A stretch of 64,000 bases of DNA, taken from the NCBI GenBank assembly GCA_027449865.1, contig DAIDKV010000058.1, positions 1-64,000 on the forward strand. Reading direction: 5' to 3'. Positions within the stretch are counted from its first letter, which is position 1. The number at the start of each line of letters is the position of its first letter. Shown one piece after another: positions 1 to 7,856 of the stretch. This stretch comes from Planctomycetales bacterium. GTDB taxonomy: Bacteria > Planctomycetota > Planctomycetia > Isosphaerales > Isosphaeraceae. The notes beneath the pieces were generated by a model, which saw nothing but the letters and a program-made list of their open reading frames with translations, was not told the origin of the DNA and made no database searches. A program made the position numbers and the translations under genes.

Positions 1-147
1 AAGAAATCGAGTGCCGTTCCGGGGACAGACTGTGAACTCATGGGAGACCTCGGCGCGAACGTGTAAGTTCTCATGGCACAAGAGCTTAGACGCCGAACGA
101 GGTCTACTTATTCGATCCGGGCTGAATAATCCGGGCTAGGCTGGCAA

Positions 148-165
148 CCGATCCTCGACGATCGG
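148..165. terminator. Small inverted repeat downstream of the CAP-like gene
   Basis: A 6-bp perfect stem (CCGATC / GATCGG) closes a 6-nt loop, about 58 nt past the stop codon of the CAP-like gene on the minus strand. There is no T-run after it, so a role as transcription terminator is only a guess. I see no gene in the rest of bases 1-222. Confidence 0.25.
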
Positions 166-222
166 ATCAGGGGCGAGCTTCCATGCCCGCCCATCTCTTC
201 GCCCTGGATCGGGCGATGGGGC

Positions 223-981
223 CTAGTAGGCGTTGAAGGTCCAGTAGGCCCCATAGGCAGCGATGCCAATCCACTGGATCGTCGGGTCCAGGAGCGCGGC
301 GCGGTGCGCTGGCGAATTCATCCACATGGTTTCAATGCCGGGGTAAGCACCCATCGCCGAATTCTGACGGCGGGCGGGCCCCATCACGAAGTGCCCAAGG
401 CCACTCGAGGCCTGCTGGGCGCTGTTCATCGCAGCCCAGTTTTCCAGGTTCGGGTCGTAGCCGACCGGAGAAAGCCCATACGAGGCCCGGGTGGCATTGA
501 GCCATGCCGTAAAGCCGTAGGGATCTCCGGAAGTCGCCGCGGGCGCGGTCGCCGTTGGATTCGTGGCCGCGGTCGTGCTCTCCGAAGCAGGCGCCTCGGT
601 CACCGGAGTGGTCGCCGCCGCCGGCGTGGTCGTCGGCTGGACATAGGTGGTCGGCACGTATTGCGGCTGGGTCGCCGTGGGCTGGGTCGCCGTGGGCGTA
701 TAAGCCGCCTGAGTATAGGTCGGCTGGTAATATTGCGGGGTATACGTTGCCTGATAAACAGGCATCGAATAGCCGGCCTGGTAGGTCTGCGGAGCATACC
801 CGTTCCAGGTAGGCTGAACCGCGTACGTTGCGGGGTAGTAGTAGGCGGGTGCCTGCATGGCACCAGCCGCCGGATAGTAATAGGTCTGTGCCTGGGCCAC
901 CGGGGCGGCCAACATCGCCGCTGCCATCAGACCGAGACCGAAAACGAGGTTCTTCCGCAGGTTGTGCGTCGGGTTCTGCAA
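223..981 (-). CDS. Secreted Tyr/Pro/Thr-rich protein with C-terminal CAP (SCP/PR1-like) domain
   Basis: The 252-residue product has an N-terminal signal peptide (hydrophobic stretch GLGLMAAAMLAA, likely cleavage after AQA near residue 31). A low-complexity middle rich in Tyr, Pro, Gln and Thr follows (YYYP and TATQPT repeats), then about 95 residues resembling a short CAP domain: ASYGLSPV, then GH, then NSPAHRAALL. I chose the TTG start because GGGAG lies 9 nt upstream and the signal peptide begins right after it; longer in-frame starts add an unlikely N-terminus. CAP proteins are secreted and their bacterial role is mostly unknown. The domain is short for the family (usually 120-150 residues), so it may be degenerate. 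The repetitive middle suggests a wall- or surface-associated protein. Confidence 0.7.
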   Translation of the reverse strand: MQNPTHNLRKNLVFGLGLMAAAMLAAPVAQAQTYYYPAAGAMQAPAYYYPATYAVQPTWNGYAPQTYQAGYSMPVYQATYTPQYYQPTYTQAAYTPTATQPTATQPQYVPTTYVQPTTTPAAATTPVTEAPASESTTAATNPTATAPAATSGDPYGFTAWLNATRASYGLSPVGYDPNLENWAAMNSAQQASSGLGHFVMGPARRQNSAMGAYPGIETMWMNSPAHRAALLDPTIQWIGIAAYGAYWTFNAY

Positions 982-1490
982 CGGACAAATCTCCCTGAAG
1001 ACACATGGGCCGGGATCACCACGTGGAATCCCGCTCCTTGCCCTGGGCAACCCGAATCCGGGAAGTCCCTCTCCGGATATCCCGGGCAACCCATGTGAAA
1101 CGACAAGAATGGGATGTTCTTCCCCGGAATGCAACCCTTTTCTGGGATGTTGCAAAAAAACAACATCCGCGAATTTAGACTTGCACTCTGATATTCGAAT
1201 TAAAAAAGACCAGCATACAAATTGGATCATGAAGCAGGCGTGCCCAGCCTTCACGTTCCGCAAATCCAATCGCTTGCCTAGCTAAGCGAGCGGCGGTCTG
1301 TGAGCGACCCGGGTGTTGCGCCTCACGAGACGAGAATGGACCGAGGGGCAGGCACTCGATTTTCACCTGGTCAAATAATAAACGCATACCATGACTTTGT
1401 GAGATTTCAAATCCCGGAGCTTTTTTCGCCGGCGGGGTCGCGCACGGCGATCGTGAATGGGAAGCCGGCTGCCCATTCGATCGGTGATAT
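982..1490. other. 509-bp gene-free region upstream of the CAP-like gene, with a hairpin
   Basis: No convincing ORF lies here. It is the 5' region of the CAP-like gene and the 3' region of the DUF2071 gene, both on the minus strand. Bases 1145-1168 form an inverted repeat (GGATGTTG, 8-nt A-rich loop, CAACATCC). Bases about 1150-1230 are clearly more AT-rich than the surroundings and are the likeliest site of the CAP gene promoter. GGGATGTT also occurs about 34 bp away near 1111. Confidence 0.4.
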
Positions 1491-2318
1491 TCAGGATTGG
1501 TGAGGTTGCCGAGGAGGAAGGTGGGAGGTGACGGGAGGGGTCGAGGGGCTCGATTCGTCGACCTTGCGGATTGGGTAAATCCGAACGTCCACGCCCTGAG
1601 CGAAGTGGGCGATGGGAGGGAGATTGGGGCGGTGGATTCCGGCGGCGGCGAGGAGGGTTTCGTCGAGGGTTGCGACCTCGGCGGCCTGAACGGGATAGGG
1701 TTGGTGGTGGACGCGGCCGAGGTAGAGATGGTCACGGGCCTGGGCGTAGAGGATGTAGCGTTCGATGAGGAAGTGCTCGAGGGTGCCGGGCGTGGCGGGA
1801 TGGGGAGTTCCGTTGGCGAGGGCGCGGATCAGGTACGAGGCGGGCCGGGGATTGGGTGAGACCCGAACGCCCGAGTAGAGGATGGGGGTGGAGGGTTCAG
1901 CCGCGTTCGGAGGGTCGTGCTCCAGGAACATCCGGGCGAAGTGGTACGGGAGATGGTAAGTTCGTCGGGCGAGGGCGACGGCCAGGCGATGGGCGGCGTC
2001 GAGGCTGAAGAACCAGACGCCTGGGTCGCGGCCCTGGTGGTGGACGTAGGTTCGGACGTTGGTCTCGTGAAAATTGGAGAGACCGCGGACCGGAGGCAGG
2101 CCGACGGGTCGGACGCCCTTCATTGTAAAGGGGACCAGGCCGACGTAGGCCGATCCCTGGAACGTGTCGACTTCCAGCCCGGGCGGGATCATTGGCTGAA
2201 GCGATTCGGCCGGGACGGGCCAGTGGAGGAAGAGAAGGTCGCGCCACTTCATCCAGAGGACCTGACGGTCGCGGGGCCTTCGGGTCGGATCGATCCGGTC
2301 GATCTCGGTGCGGGGCAT
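1491..2318 (-). CDS. DUF2071 (YqjF-like) family protein
   Basis: The 275-residue cytosolic protein matches DUF2071/YqjF along its whole length. It has an early Trp/Phe-rich block (MKWRDLLFLHWPVP), then LQPMIPPGLEVDTF, AYVGLVPFTMKGVRP and NFHETNVRTYV, followed by GVWFFSLDA. The family has a beta-rich fold resembling acetoacetate decarboxylase; no reaction is established for it. The gene ends about 500 bp from the CAP-like gene and starts 28 bp from the DUF1559 stop, all on the minus strand, so it could be the last gene of that transcript. The length is typical of the family and no residue looks lost. Confidence 0.85.
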   Translation of the reverse strand: MPRTEIDRIDPTRRPRDRQVLWMKWRDLLFLHWPVPAESLQPMIPPGLEVDTFQGSAYVGLVPFTMKGVRPVGLPPVRGLSNFHETNVRTYVHHQGRDPGVWFFSLDAAHRLAVALARRTYHLPYHFARMFLEHDPPNAAEPSTPILYSGVRVSPNPRPASYLIRALANGTPHPATPGTLEHFLIERYILYAQARDHLYLGRVHHQPYPVQAAEVATLDETLLAAAGIHRPNLPPIAHFAQGVDVRIYPIRKVDESSPSTPPVTSHLPPRQPHQS

Positions 2319-2346
2319 GAGCTTCGGCCCTCTGCTGGGTCGGCGA

Positions 2347-3321
2347 TCAGTAGACCTCGGAGCTCAGCACCTCGGATCCGGCGGCCGTGCTGAGCATTCT
2401 CCAGACGCGGAGGGCGATCGAGTCCTTCACGAAGTGGACCGAGCCATCGACGGTCGCGACGTTGACGCCGCCGGGATGTCGGCTCCGGGCGGCGTACATC
2501 TCCGGGAGTGCGGTGGTCGCCGTTGTGCAGGGAGGGTTGGGCGGCCGATTGACGCAATAGATCGGGCTGAACAGAACGTCGGGAAACGAACTGTTGGGGG
2601 TTGAGTAGGCTTCGAAGGTCGCGGCGTCGCCCCACCAGGAAAATCCTCGGAGGTCCTGTCCCTGTCCGACGACCACCTCGGATAGCAACATCGTCTGGCT
2701 CAGCCCATCCGTGATCCGGGAGAAGGGAACGGTGGACCGCGCGGGCTGGCCGTAGTCGCCGAGCGGCGAGCCCATGTCGACCAGAGGCGCGCCGAGGAAC
2801 GGGACGCCTTGAAAGTCGGCCTGGAGAACGGTCGTATTGCCGAAGTTCGCGGCATAATTCTGGGAGGTGCAGGCGTAGGTCGACCCGTTGATCGTGGCGG
2901 AAATGGGTGCGTTGGTCAGGTCGCTCGGGCAGGTGTAGAGCGAGAGGCGGTGGGAGGTCACCGAAACGTTGGCGGCGCCAAAGTATCGGAAGTCGAGGTC
3001 ATAGGCCGGAGGGACACCGGGCGCATTGATCCCGGACGAGTTCCAGGCGTTGAAGAGCGGCCCCTGCTCGATCGAGGGGAGGACGTAAACCAGCCAGGTT
3101 CCCCAGCAGCACCCCTTTTTGCCGGGTGGGAGTGTTCCAAGAGCCTCGTGATAGAGCTGCATCGCCAGCGCGATCTGCCGGAGGTTTCCCTGGCACTGCG
3201 CTCGCCTGGCCGATTCACGCGCTGACTGAACGGCCGGGAGGAGCATCCCGATCAGGGTGCCGATGATTGCGATGACGACCAGTAGCTCGATCAGGGTGAA
3301 TCCTCGCCCCTGTCGGATCAT
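2347..3321 (-). CDS. DUF1559 prepilin-like secreted protein
   Basis: The 324-residue product starts with a type IV prepilin-type N-terminus ([17 protein letters not shown]) with the processing Gly and the conserved Glu+5 before a hydrophobic helix, then the [22 protein letters not shown] region. It ends in the family block [22 protein letters not shown]1559 proteins are strongly expanded in planctomycetes and are probably pseudopilins or surface filaments; their exact role is unknown. AGGAGGG 9 nt upstream supports the ATG at 3321, and an ATGA overlap with the stop of the lipoprotein gene shows translational coupling. The length is normal for the family. Confidence 0.92.
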   Translation of the reverse strand: MIRQGRGFTLIELLVVIAIIGTLIGMLLPAVQSARESARRAQCQGNLRQIALAMQLYHEALGTLPPGKKGCCWGTWLVYVLPSIEQGPLFNAWNSSGINAPGVPPAYDLDFRYFGAANVSVTSHRLSLYTCPSDLTNAPISATINGSTYACTSQNYAANFGNTTVLQADFQGVPFLGAPLVDMGSPLGDYGQPARSTVPFSRITDGLSQTMLLSEVVVGQGQDLRGFSWWGDAATFEAYSTPNSSFPDVLFSPIYCVNRPPNPPCTTATTALPEMYAARSRHPGGVNVATVDGSVHFVKDSIALRVWRMLSTAAGSEVLSSEVY

Positions 3322-3791
3322 GGTGACGATCCCTCCTGGGCCGGAACCGCGGCTCCCTGAAGTTGGAGCTGCCAGTGGTTTCGAGAGCCGGCGACGACAT
3401 CGACGCGGAGCGTCGACTGCGAATTGTAAGCCGGAGGGATGCGTTCGACCATCGGCCGACGGGTGTTTGGAGTCTGTCGAGGTCCGGGCGGCTCCTGCTC
3501 GGCCGAGGCGGAATAGATTCGGACACGGTAGGATCCCGGAGTCGGACCCCGGTCGCGACCGATCGCGAATTCTCCGTGTCGGATCGTGGTGCCGGTGAAG
3601 GCTCCACCCTTGTCGGGGAGGAACGGTTCCAGCAGAATCGCGCCGGTGTCGAGCGGGTGCCCGTCGAGTGAAACCGTTCCCGAGACCGATTGCCGGCCCT
3701 CTCGATCCGCCCCCGAGCAACCGAGCAGTCCGATCAGGGCGAGCGCCCCGACGATCGGCTTGCCGGTCCGATAGAAAAAACAGGAGATCAT
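3318..3791 (-). CDS. Small planctomycete lipoprotein with carboxypeptidase-regulatory-like fold
   Basis: The 157-residue protein has a lipoprotein signal (hydrophobic segment, then LIGLLGCSG with the lipobox Cys). A compact beta domain follows, with [20 protein letters not shown] near the start and [11 protein letters not shown] in the middle. This resembles the carboxypeptidase-regulatory-like domains often encoded beside DUF1559 genes in planctomycetes. Its stop codon overlaps the DUF1559 start (ATGA), so the two proteins are made together and probably act together at the cell envelope. The last 25 or so residues run over the ribosome-binding region of the next gene and may be unstructured. 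Confidence 0.8.
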   Translation of the reverse strand: MISCFFYRTGKPIVGALALIGLLGCSGADREGRQSVSGTVSLDGHPLDTGAILLEPFLPDKGGAFTGTTIRHGEFAIGRDRGPTPGSYRVRIYSASAEQEPPGPRQTPNTRRPMVERIPPAYNSQSTLRVDVVAGSRNHWQLQLQGAAVPAQEGSSP

Positions 3792-3965
3792 CTGCGAGAG
3801 GATATCCGCCGGTTGGGTTGTCCGGGAAGGTGTGGCCGGGAGAAGGCCGGAGCGGATCGGCGTGGGGCGGAAAAAAGTTGAACCCGTGCGGCCCCGATGG
3901 TGCAGTTAGGTAATGAGGCGACCGCGAGGGAGGAGCCCCAAGCGATCGCCGAGGGAGACGGCCGG

Positions 3966-4871
3966 ATGATTAAGTCGCCACCCCGACCCACGGACAGGCA
4001 ACTTCTGGATAGCTACGTGCGGCGAGGCGACGCCTCGGCGTTTCAGGATCTGGTTCGCCGGCACGGTCCGGCGGTGCATCGGGTTTGCCTTGGCGTCTTG
4101 AAGGATGTCCATGAAGCTGAGGATGCCTTTCAGGCGACGTTCATGGTCCTGGCGCGTCGGGCTCCGGAGATCGGCGAGCCGGAGGCCCTCGGCGGATGGC
4201 TGCGTGGTGTGGCGCATCGAGTCTCGATTCGGGAACGTCGGCGCTCGGTCAAGCGACGGGCCGTTGAGAAGACGACCGATGGGATCGCCGCGATGGAGCC
4301 CGAGGCGCCCTCGCGACAGCCGGAGATCGAACTTCGGGAACTGGTCGGCGAGGAATTGAGCCGGCTGCCGGACGAGTACCGCCGTCCGATCCTGTTGTGT
4401 TACCTCGACGGTCTGACACACGAACAGGCGGCGAACCGGCTTGAATGGCCGGTCGGGACCGTGAAGGTGAGACTGGTCCGGGGTCGTCGGCTCCTTCGAG
4501 AGCGGCTCGACCGGCGCGGAGTCGCTCTGGGCGCGGCCTTGCTGGTACTCCTCGGCTCGGGCCGACGCGCTCACGCACGGACTGGAGGGCTGATCGAGGC
4601 GACCGTCCGGAAGGCCGCGATGGAGTCCGCCAGCCGTCGGTCCGCGATCGCCCGTAAATCTCCGGGCGTTTTCCAGGATGTTCCCGGGTCCGAACGCCTC
4701 GGACGACTCTTTCGATACCCCGGTCTCTGGGCCGCGGCGCTGATTCTGGCACTGGCCCTGGGCTTCTCTGGACCCGTCGCGCGTGTCCTGGCCGGTCCAC
4801 CCACGCCGGAAGTCGATCCACTCACCGTTCCGAAAAACCTGGCTGATGTTTTGACGGTTGAGTGCCGCTGA
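3966..4871 (+). CDS. ECF-type sigma-70 factor with C-terminal membrane extension
   Basis: The 301-residue protein carries sigma region 2 at about residues 10-85 ([42 protein letters not shown]). Region 4 lies at about 115-175 ([18 protein letters not shown], then [19 protein letters not shown], the helix-turn-helix). After it come two hydrophobic segments ([11 protein letters not shown] and [14 protein letters not shown]), so the sigma domain is probably tethered to the membrane. Planctomycete ECF factors often have such tails, which may replace a separate anti-sigma factor. I chose the ATG at 3966 because GAGGGAG lies just upstream and the homologous region begins there. No anti-sigma gene is adjacent. 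It is divergent from the lipoprotein/DUF1559 pair. Confidence 0.85.
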   Translation: MIKSPPRPTDRQLLDSYVRRGDASAFQDLVRRHGPAVHRVCLGVLKDVHEAEDAFQATFMVLARRAPEIGEPEALGGWLRGVAHRVSIRERRRSVKRRAVEKTTDGIAAMEPEAPSRQPEIELRELVGEELSRLPDEYRRPILLCYLDGLTHEQAANRLEWPVGTVKVRLVRGRRLLRERLDRRGVALGAALLVLLGSGRRAHARTGGLIEATVRKAAMESASRRSAIARKSPGVFQDVPGSERLGRLFRYPGLWAAALILALALGFSGPVARVLAGPPTPEVDPLTVPKNLADVLTVECR

Positions 4872-5199
4872 TGGTTTGTCAAGGAATCGATTTCAGATAT
4901 CAGACTTTGGATTCTACTCACCGTAGCGCCAAACCTGGCTGATGACTTGCTTCCGTTTCCTGGAAGCAGGTTGCCATTCCGACGGTGATGGGGCGAGTGG
5001 ATTTTCGGATCCACCTTGCTTGCTCCGTTCCTGGGATCGGCAGGGGATGTTCACGCCTTCCCTGCACGACCGTTCTTCGTCCGCGCCTTTACGCCAACTC
5101 GGTTGAGACCGGGTTTGGCCTGGGGTTTCTTTTTGATTCATCCGGATCTCCCCGGCCAACCCGGTCGTTCCGACCCTTCCCCTGCATGGAGAAGCATCG
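4872..5199. other. Intergenic region with partial direct repeat and hairpin
   Basis: This 328-bp stretch has no gene. Bases 4916-4944 repeat the end of the sigma gene (4821-4849) with 25 of 29 bases identical. An inverted repeat at 4948-4968 (TGCTTCC, 7-nt loop, GGAAGCA) could end the sigma transcript, although no T-run follows it. The rest should contain the promoter of the ferritin-like gene, but I cannot identify it. Confidence 0.45.
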
Positions 5200-5919
5200 A
5201 TGAATCTCTCTTTCGAGGAGTCGCCTGGAGGATTGTCGAGCCGGCTCGGCCGTCCGGAGATCTGCTCACACTCGGCTCCCGGGCGCCGATCTTTTCTGAA
5301 ACGCGGGGCCGCGGCGTTCGCCGCCGCGACGGCCGCGTTCGCAGGACGCGAGGCGCACGCCACAAATCCCAACTTTCTCCCGAGCCTCTATCCGAACGAG
5401 AATGTCCTGGAATTCCAGACGATCCAGGCCGATGAGCAGGCACACGTGAAGTTCCTGGTAAATGCTTTGGGGGCCAACGCCCGCCCCATGCCAACGTTCC
5501 AGAACCTGGAGATGAACAATCTCCAGCAGTTCGCCCAGGCTTCCCTGGTGTTCGAGAACACCGGTGTCGGAGCTTATCTCGGCGCAGTGGCTTACATCGA
5601 CAACGTGCCGTATCTCGTCGCCGCGGCCACCATCATGGATATCGAGGCCCGGCACGCCGGGTATCTCAATGTTCTGAATAATCGGAAGATGACCCTGAAT
5701 GTGATCGGTCAGACGCCCTCGTTCGAGACACCTCTGACCATTCAGCAGGTTGTCGATCTTGTTTCGCCTTACGTCGTCAGCCTCAACGGCGGACCGCCGC
5801 TGACGTTCTCGACCACCCCCTCGGCCGAGAACGACATCGCCATTCTGAACTTCGCACTCGCGCTCGAGTACCTCGAGATGACCTTTTACAACATCAACGT
5901 GCCGAAGTTCACGGGCTGA
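5200..5919 (+). CDS. Exported ferritin-like protein with permuted helix order
   Basis: The 239-residue product has a twin-arginine-like signal (GRRSFLKRG, hydrophobic Ala-rich stretch to about residue 54). A four-helix ferritin-like domain of the desiccation-related Ferritin_2 type follows. Likely di-metal ligands are all present: E79 and H82 (DEQAHVKFL), E119 (LVFENTGVGAY), E149 and H152 (MDIEARHAGYL), and E223 (ILNFALALEYLEMTFY). In the usual family order the LEYLE helix comes first; here it is the last helix and ends nine residues before the stop. Such proteins may bind iron or manganese or protect against oxidative stress, but function is unproven. It is followed 114 bp later by a PEP-CTERM gene on the same strand. 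Confidence 0.8.
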   Translation: MNLSFEESPGGLSSRLGRPEICSHSAPGRRSFLKRGAAAFAAATAAFAGREAHATNPNFLPSLYPNENVLEFQTIQADEQAHVKFLVNALGANARPMPTFQNLEMNNLQQFAQASLVFENTGVGAYLGAVAYIDNVPYLVAAATIMDIEARHAGYLNVLNNRKMTLNVIGQTPSFETPLTIQQVVDLVSPYVVSLNGGPPLTFSTTPSAENDIAILNFALALEYLEMTFYNINVPKFTG

Positions 5920-6033
5920 GCCTCTGGGGCGACCGAGGCGAGGACGGCGCCTCCTCGAAGACCGCGGTGGTTTGTCGCACTCGCCCCGTCGCGCCTCGAT
6001 CGCGGCCGATCCACAAAAGAAGGAGAGACGACC

Positions 6034-6804
6034 ATGATCCGCAGACTCTTGATCGTCGGCTGGCTTTCGGCCATCGCCGCCGCCGTGTCCCTGTCCGCGA
6101 CTTCCGCGCGGGCCCAGTCATCCGTTGACGAGGCTCAACTGGAGACTTTCCTTGGCCTAACTGCTCCGAGCGGCCTGAACTCCGGCGCCCTGACGGGGCT
6201 GGGAAATGGGCCTGTGACCGACGGCTCGGCCATTCTTCAGACCGTCGTGGTGGGGGCCGGCGGCGCGACCCTCACCTTCGAGGCCGACTTCCTCACCAAC
6301 TCCCCGCCGCCCGGCGCCAACCCGCTCGCCGCGCTCGATCCCTTCGCCTTCTACACTCAGCCGAACCTCACCGATTTCGCCGATAACTTCACCAATTATA
6401 GCGGGAACTCGCTCACCGGCCTGATCGCGGCTCCCTCGCAGACCGGCTTCGCCTACCAGACGGGTTATACCAGCTATTCGGTGAGCCTCTCCCAGGGCAC
6501 CTACAACCTGGGCTTCGGGATCGCCGATGTCTCGGGCAACCTCTACAATTCGGCGCTCCTGATTTCCGACCTCTCCCTTTCCGCCGGGAGCCTCAAGAAT
6601 GGATCGTTCGGAAGCGGAGATTTCTCCGGGTGGTCGACGATCGGAAACACGAGCGTCGTCACATCGGATTTCGGAATCGACCCGCCGGTTGGGACTTACC
6701 AGGCCCTGATCTCAACGGCGAGCGTTCCCGAGCCCTCGGCGTTCGTTCTGATGATGGTCGGCGGCCTGGGAGCCTACGCGATCCGACGTCAACGCACGGC
6801 ATGA
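6034..6804 (+). CDS. PEP-CTERM sorting-signal surface protein
   Basis: The 256-residue exported protein has an N-terminal signal peptide (LIVGWLSAIAAAVSLSATSARA) and a C-terminal PEP-CTERM signal: VPEPSAF, a short hydrophobic helix, then the basic end RRQRTA. The middle is Gly/Ser/Asn-rich and beta-type, without a recognisable enzyme fold (NGSFGSGDFSGWSTIG resembles a carbohydrate-binding-like segment). PEP-CTERM proteins are processed by exosortase and delivered to the surface or extracellular matrix; no exosortase gene lies in this window. AAGGAGAGACGACC before the ATG is a good ribosome-binding site. The ferritin-like gene lies just upstream and a strong hairpin lies just downstream. Confidence 0.88.
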   Translation: MIRRLLIVGWLSAIAAAVSLSATSARAQSSVDEAQLETFLGLTAPSGLNSGALTGLGNGPVTDGSAILQTVVVGAGGATLTFEADFLTNSPPPGANPLAALDPFAFYTQPNLTDFADNFTNYSGNSLTGLIAAPSQTGFAYQTGYTSYSVSLSQGTYNLGFGIADVSGNLYNSALLISDLSLSAGSLKNGSFGSGDFSGWSTIGNTSVVTSDFGIDPPVGTYQALISTASVPEPSAFVLMMVGGLGAYAIRRQRTA

Positions 6805-6832
6805 CCCCGATCGAGACCATCGACAACCCACG

Positions 6833-6861
6833 ACGGCCGGTGTCGCCCGGACATCGGCCGT
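6833..6861 (+). terminator. Hairpin, probable transcription terminator of the PEP-CTERM gene
   Basis: A 12-bp stem containing one G-T pair closes a 5-nt loop (GCCCG): ACGGCCGGTGTC pairs with GACATCGGCCGT. It starts 29 nt after the PEP-CTERM stop and lies between two convergent genes, where a terminator is expected. There is no clear T-tract after it. Bases 6862-7019 hold nothing else I can name. Confidence 0.5.
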
Positions 6862-7019
6862 CCCCTTGCGCGGAGTTTTCTGATTCTGATAAATAGTGGC
6901 TTGAGTGAGCTTGCCATCTGGTCGGCGGCCCGAGACCGGGTTCAACCCCGTGCGGAGGCTTGCCGGAGAACCCCCGCGGTCGTTGAGTGCGATCGGGCCC
7001 CTCGGAGACTCAACCCGGT

Positions 7020-7790
7020 TCAGATGAGCGTTTCGAGGAGGAGTTTGAGCTTGCGGACCTCGACCTCGCGATCAAACGGGTTGTCGGGACGGTCGAGGAT
7101 GGCGACGCTCAGCCCTCGGTTGTAGCCGTGGCGCTGGAGCATGGTGACGATCCGGGCATATTCGACCTGTCCCTGGCCGACGCGGACCTGGAACTCGCCG
7201 GGTGCCTGGCCGGTGTCGCGAAGGTGGACGTTCTGCACGTGGGGAAAGAGCGGGTCGAAGTCGGACTGCGGTCTCGGACTTTGGAGGAAGTGGCTGGGGT
7301 CGAGCGTCAGGCCGAGGCCGGGTAGGGCCTTGCAAAGGTCGAGGGCCGTTTGGGGGTCGCCGGTCAGGGTTTCGGAATGCGTCAGCAGGGCCAGAACCAG
7401 CCCCTCGCGCATCGTGGTGCTGACGAGATGAGTGAGCCGCTGGACCTCGTCGGCCATGGGGGTGCCGAGGGGCGCGGCGTGGATCGTCATCACGGCGATG
7501 CTCAACGACTTGGCGAGCCGGCAAAGGCCGTCGAAGCGTCGACGGGTCACCGGGTCGGACCAGTCGACCGGGCCGAAGTCGATGTGAAGCGACGAGGGAA
7601 CGAGGCTCGGACCACGTCGGAGGCGCTGGAGGGCGGCCTCGGGGTGGTCGCCTGCCTCAGAGGGGCTCATGTGGCCTCCACCCTCGACCAGGGCCAGTTC
7701 GAACTTGTCGAACTCCAGCTCGGCGATCTGCCGGAGGGCGTTCTCCAGCGTTTCGCTCGCGAAGCAGAGCGTGCTACAGGCGACGAACAC
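7020..7790 (-). CDS. Sugar phosphate isomerase/epimerase-like TIM-barrel protein
   Basis: The 256-residue protein resembles the xylose isomerase-like (AP endonuclease 2) TIM-barrel family. Visible pieces are the start FVACSTLCF, the strand with ELALVEGGG, LHIDFGP, AVMTIHAAPLG, LGLTLDPSHF, VQNVHLRD with the typical metal-binding His/Asp region, and an RVGQGQVEYARI segment. Substrates in this family vary widely and cannot be assigned here. It is about 20-30 residues shorter than common members. It is 66 bp from the large glycosidase-like gene and co-directional, so the two may share a transcript. Confidence 0.75.
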   Translation of the reverse strand: MFVACSTLCFASETLENALRQIAELEFDKFELALVEGGGHMSPSEAGDHPEAALQRLRRGPSLVPSSLHIDFGPVDWSDPVTRRRFDGLCRLAKSLSIAVMTIHAAPLGTPMADEVQRLTHLVSTTMREGLVLALLTHSETLTGDPQTALDLCKALPGLGLTLDPSHFLQSPRPQSDFDPLFPHVQNVHLRDTGQAPGEFQVRVGQGQVEYARIVTMLQRHGYNRGLSVAILDRPDNPFDREVEVRKLKLLLETLI

Positions 7791-7856
7791 CCCGAATCCT
7801 CCTTGTCTGCTTCCGGACTCCTCCTCCCGCGCGCCCGGCGCCGGGACGTGATGATC

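Noticed and set aside
1145-1168. Hairpin with A-rich loop as terminator of the DUF2071 gene
   Set aside because: It is over 320 bp past the stop, and the T-run on the minus strand is in the loop rather than after the stem.
1300-1503. 67-codon ORF on the plus strand
   Set aside because: It lacks a ribosome-binding site, similarity and coding character, and overlaps the end of the DUF2071 gene.
6920-6960. tRNA-like GGGTTCAACCCC stretch
   Set aside because: It resembles a T-arm, but the flanking bases do not form an acceptor stem or anticodon arm on either strand.
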